NCBI GenBank assembly: GCA_003449615.1 | Contig: DMHA01000318.1 | Coordinates: 1-5,153, forward strand | Source of the DNA: Flavobacterium sp. | GTDB taxonomy: Bacteria > Bacteroidota > Bacteroidia > Flavobacteriales > Flavobacteriaceae | Reading direction: 5' to 3' | Length of the DNA: 5,153 nucleotides | Shown: positions 5,126 through 5,153 of the stretch, piece by piece | How positions within the stretch are numbered: the first letter of the stretch is position 1 | Layout of the letters: every line of letters starts with the position of its first letter | Notes under the pieces: model-generated | Databases searched by the model: none | What the model was told of the DNA's origin: nothing | Seen by the model: the letters and a program-made list of their open reading frames with translations, nothing else | Made by a program: the position numbers and the translations under genes

Positions 5126-5153
5126 TAAGTCGTGTGCTCTGAATGAAACTCGG
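5126..5153. other. Start of the next unit, no gene visible
   Basis: The 28 bases after repeat B are too short to assign. By cassette logic they open the next cassette. No convincing coding start or RNA signature is present. Confidence 0.4.

Noticed and set aside
5133..5153. Start of a second group II intron (GTGTG near 5135)
   Set aside because: The five-base match is not preceded by CGTTTCATA, and the following bases do not resemble the start of the intron at 1996.

Overview
The window looks like a Bacteroidota (Bacteroidetes) genome, probably a flavobacterial or cytophagal relative. It is AT-rich, has no clear Shine-Dalgarno sequences, and two intergenic regions carry the TTG/TTTG-N20-TAnnTTTG promoter form typical of that phylum. 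No ribosomal or housekeeping gene confirms this, so the taxon is an inference.

Layout. Positions 1-1743 (minus strand) hold a C5-cytosine DNA methyltransferase followed, with a 23-bp overlap, by a gene that runs off the left edge and is probably its restriction enzyme. The methyltransferase has all its main motifs, but the catalytic Cys of motif IV is Tyr (PPYP). Positions 1744-1877 hold its promoter. Positions 1878-2646 hold an attC-like repeat (A, about 135 bp) split by a 634-nt group II intron that lacks any reverse transcriptase gene. Positions 2640-5118 behave like an integron-type gene cassette. It carries a promoter with two operator palindromes, a small Xre-type regulator, a beta-class DPPY amino-methyltransferase and a probable PD-(D/E)XK-like restriction endonuclease, overlapping as one operon, and it ends in a second attC-like repeat (B). 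The last 28 bases start a next unit with no visible gene.

Main reading. The two repeats have the same length (about 134 bp), similar left borders and an ATAAC...CGTTAT frame. The variable core bases at the START of the middle unit (GTTATGCCT, 2639-2647) are an exact 9-bp complement of the left core of the repeat at its END (AGGCATAAC, 4992-5000). Each repeat's own two visible cores match only over ATAAC/GTTAT. This exchange at G^TT is the signature of integron cassettes, so the window appears to be two adjacent restriction-modification (RM) cassettes in opposite gene orientation. No integrase is visible. The intron sits inside repeat A just after CGTTTCATA, and its predicted EBS1 (2252-2260) is an exact 9-nt complement of that sequence. 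Repeat B carries the same CGTTTCATA with no intron after it.

How the genes would work together. The regulator probably binds the two palindromes over its own promoter and controls the regulator-methyltransferase-nuclease operon, in which the methyltransferase is translated before the nuclease. The left system would be an independent RM pair whose methyltransferase appears inactivated, which calls into question whether its nuclease can be active.
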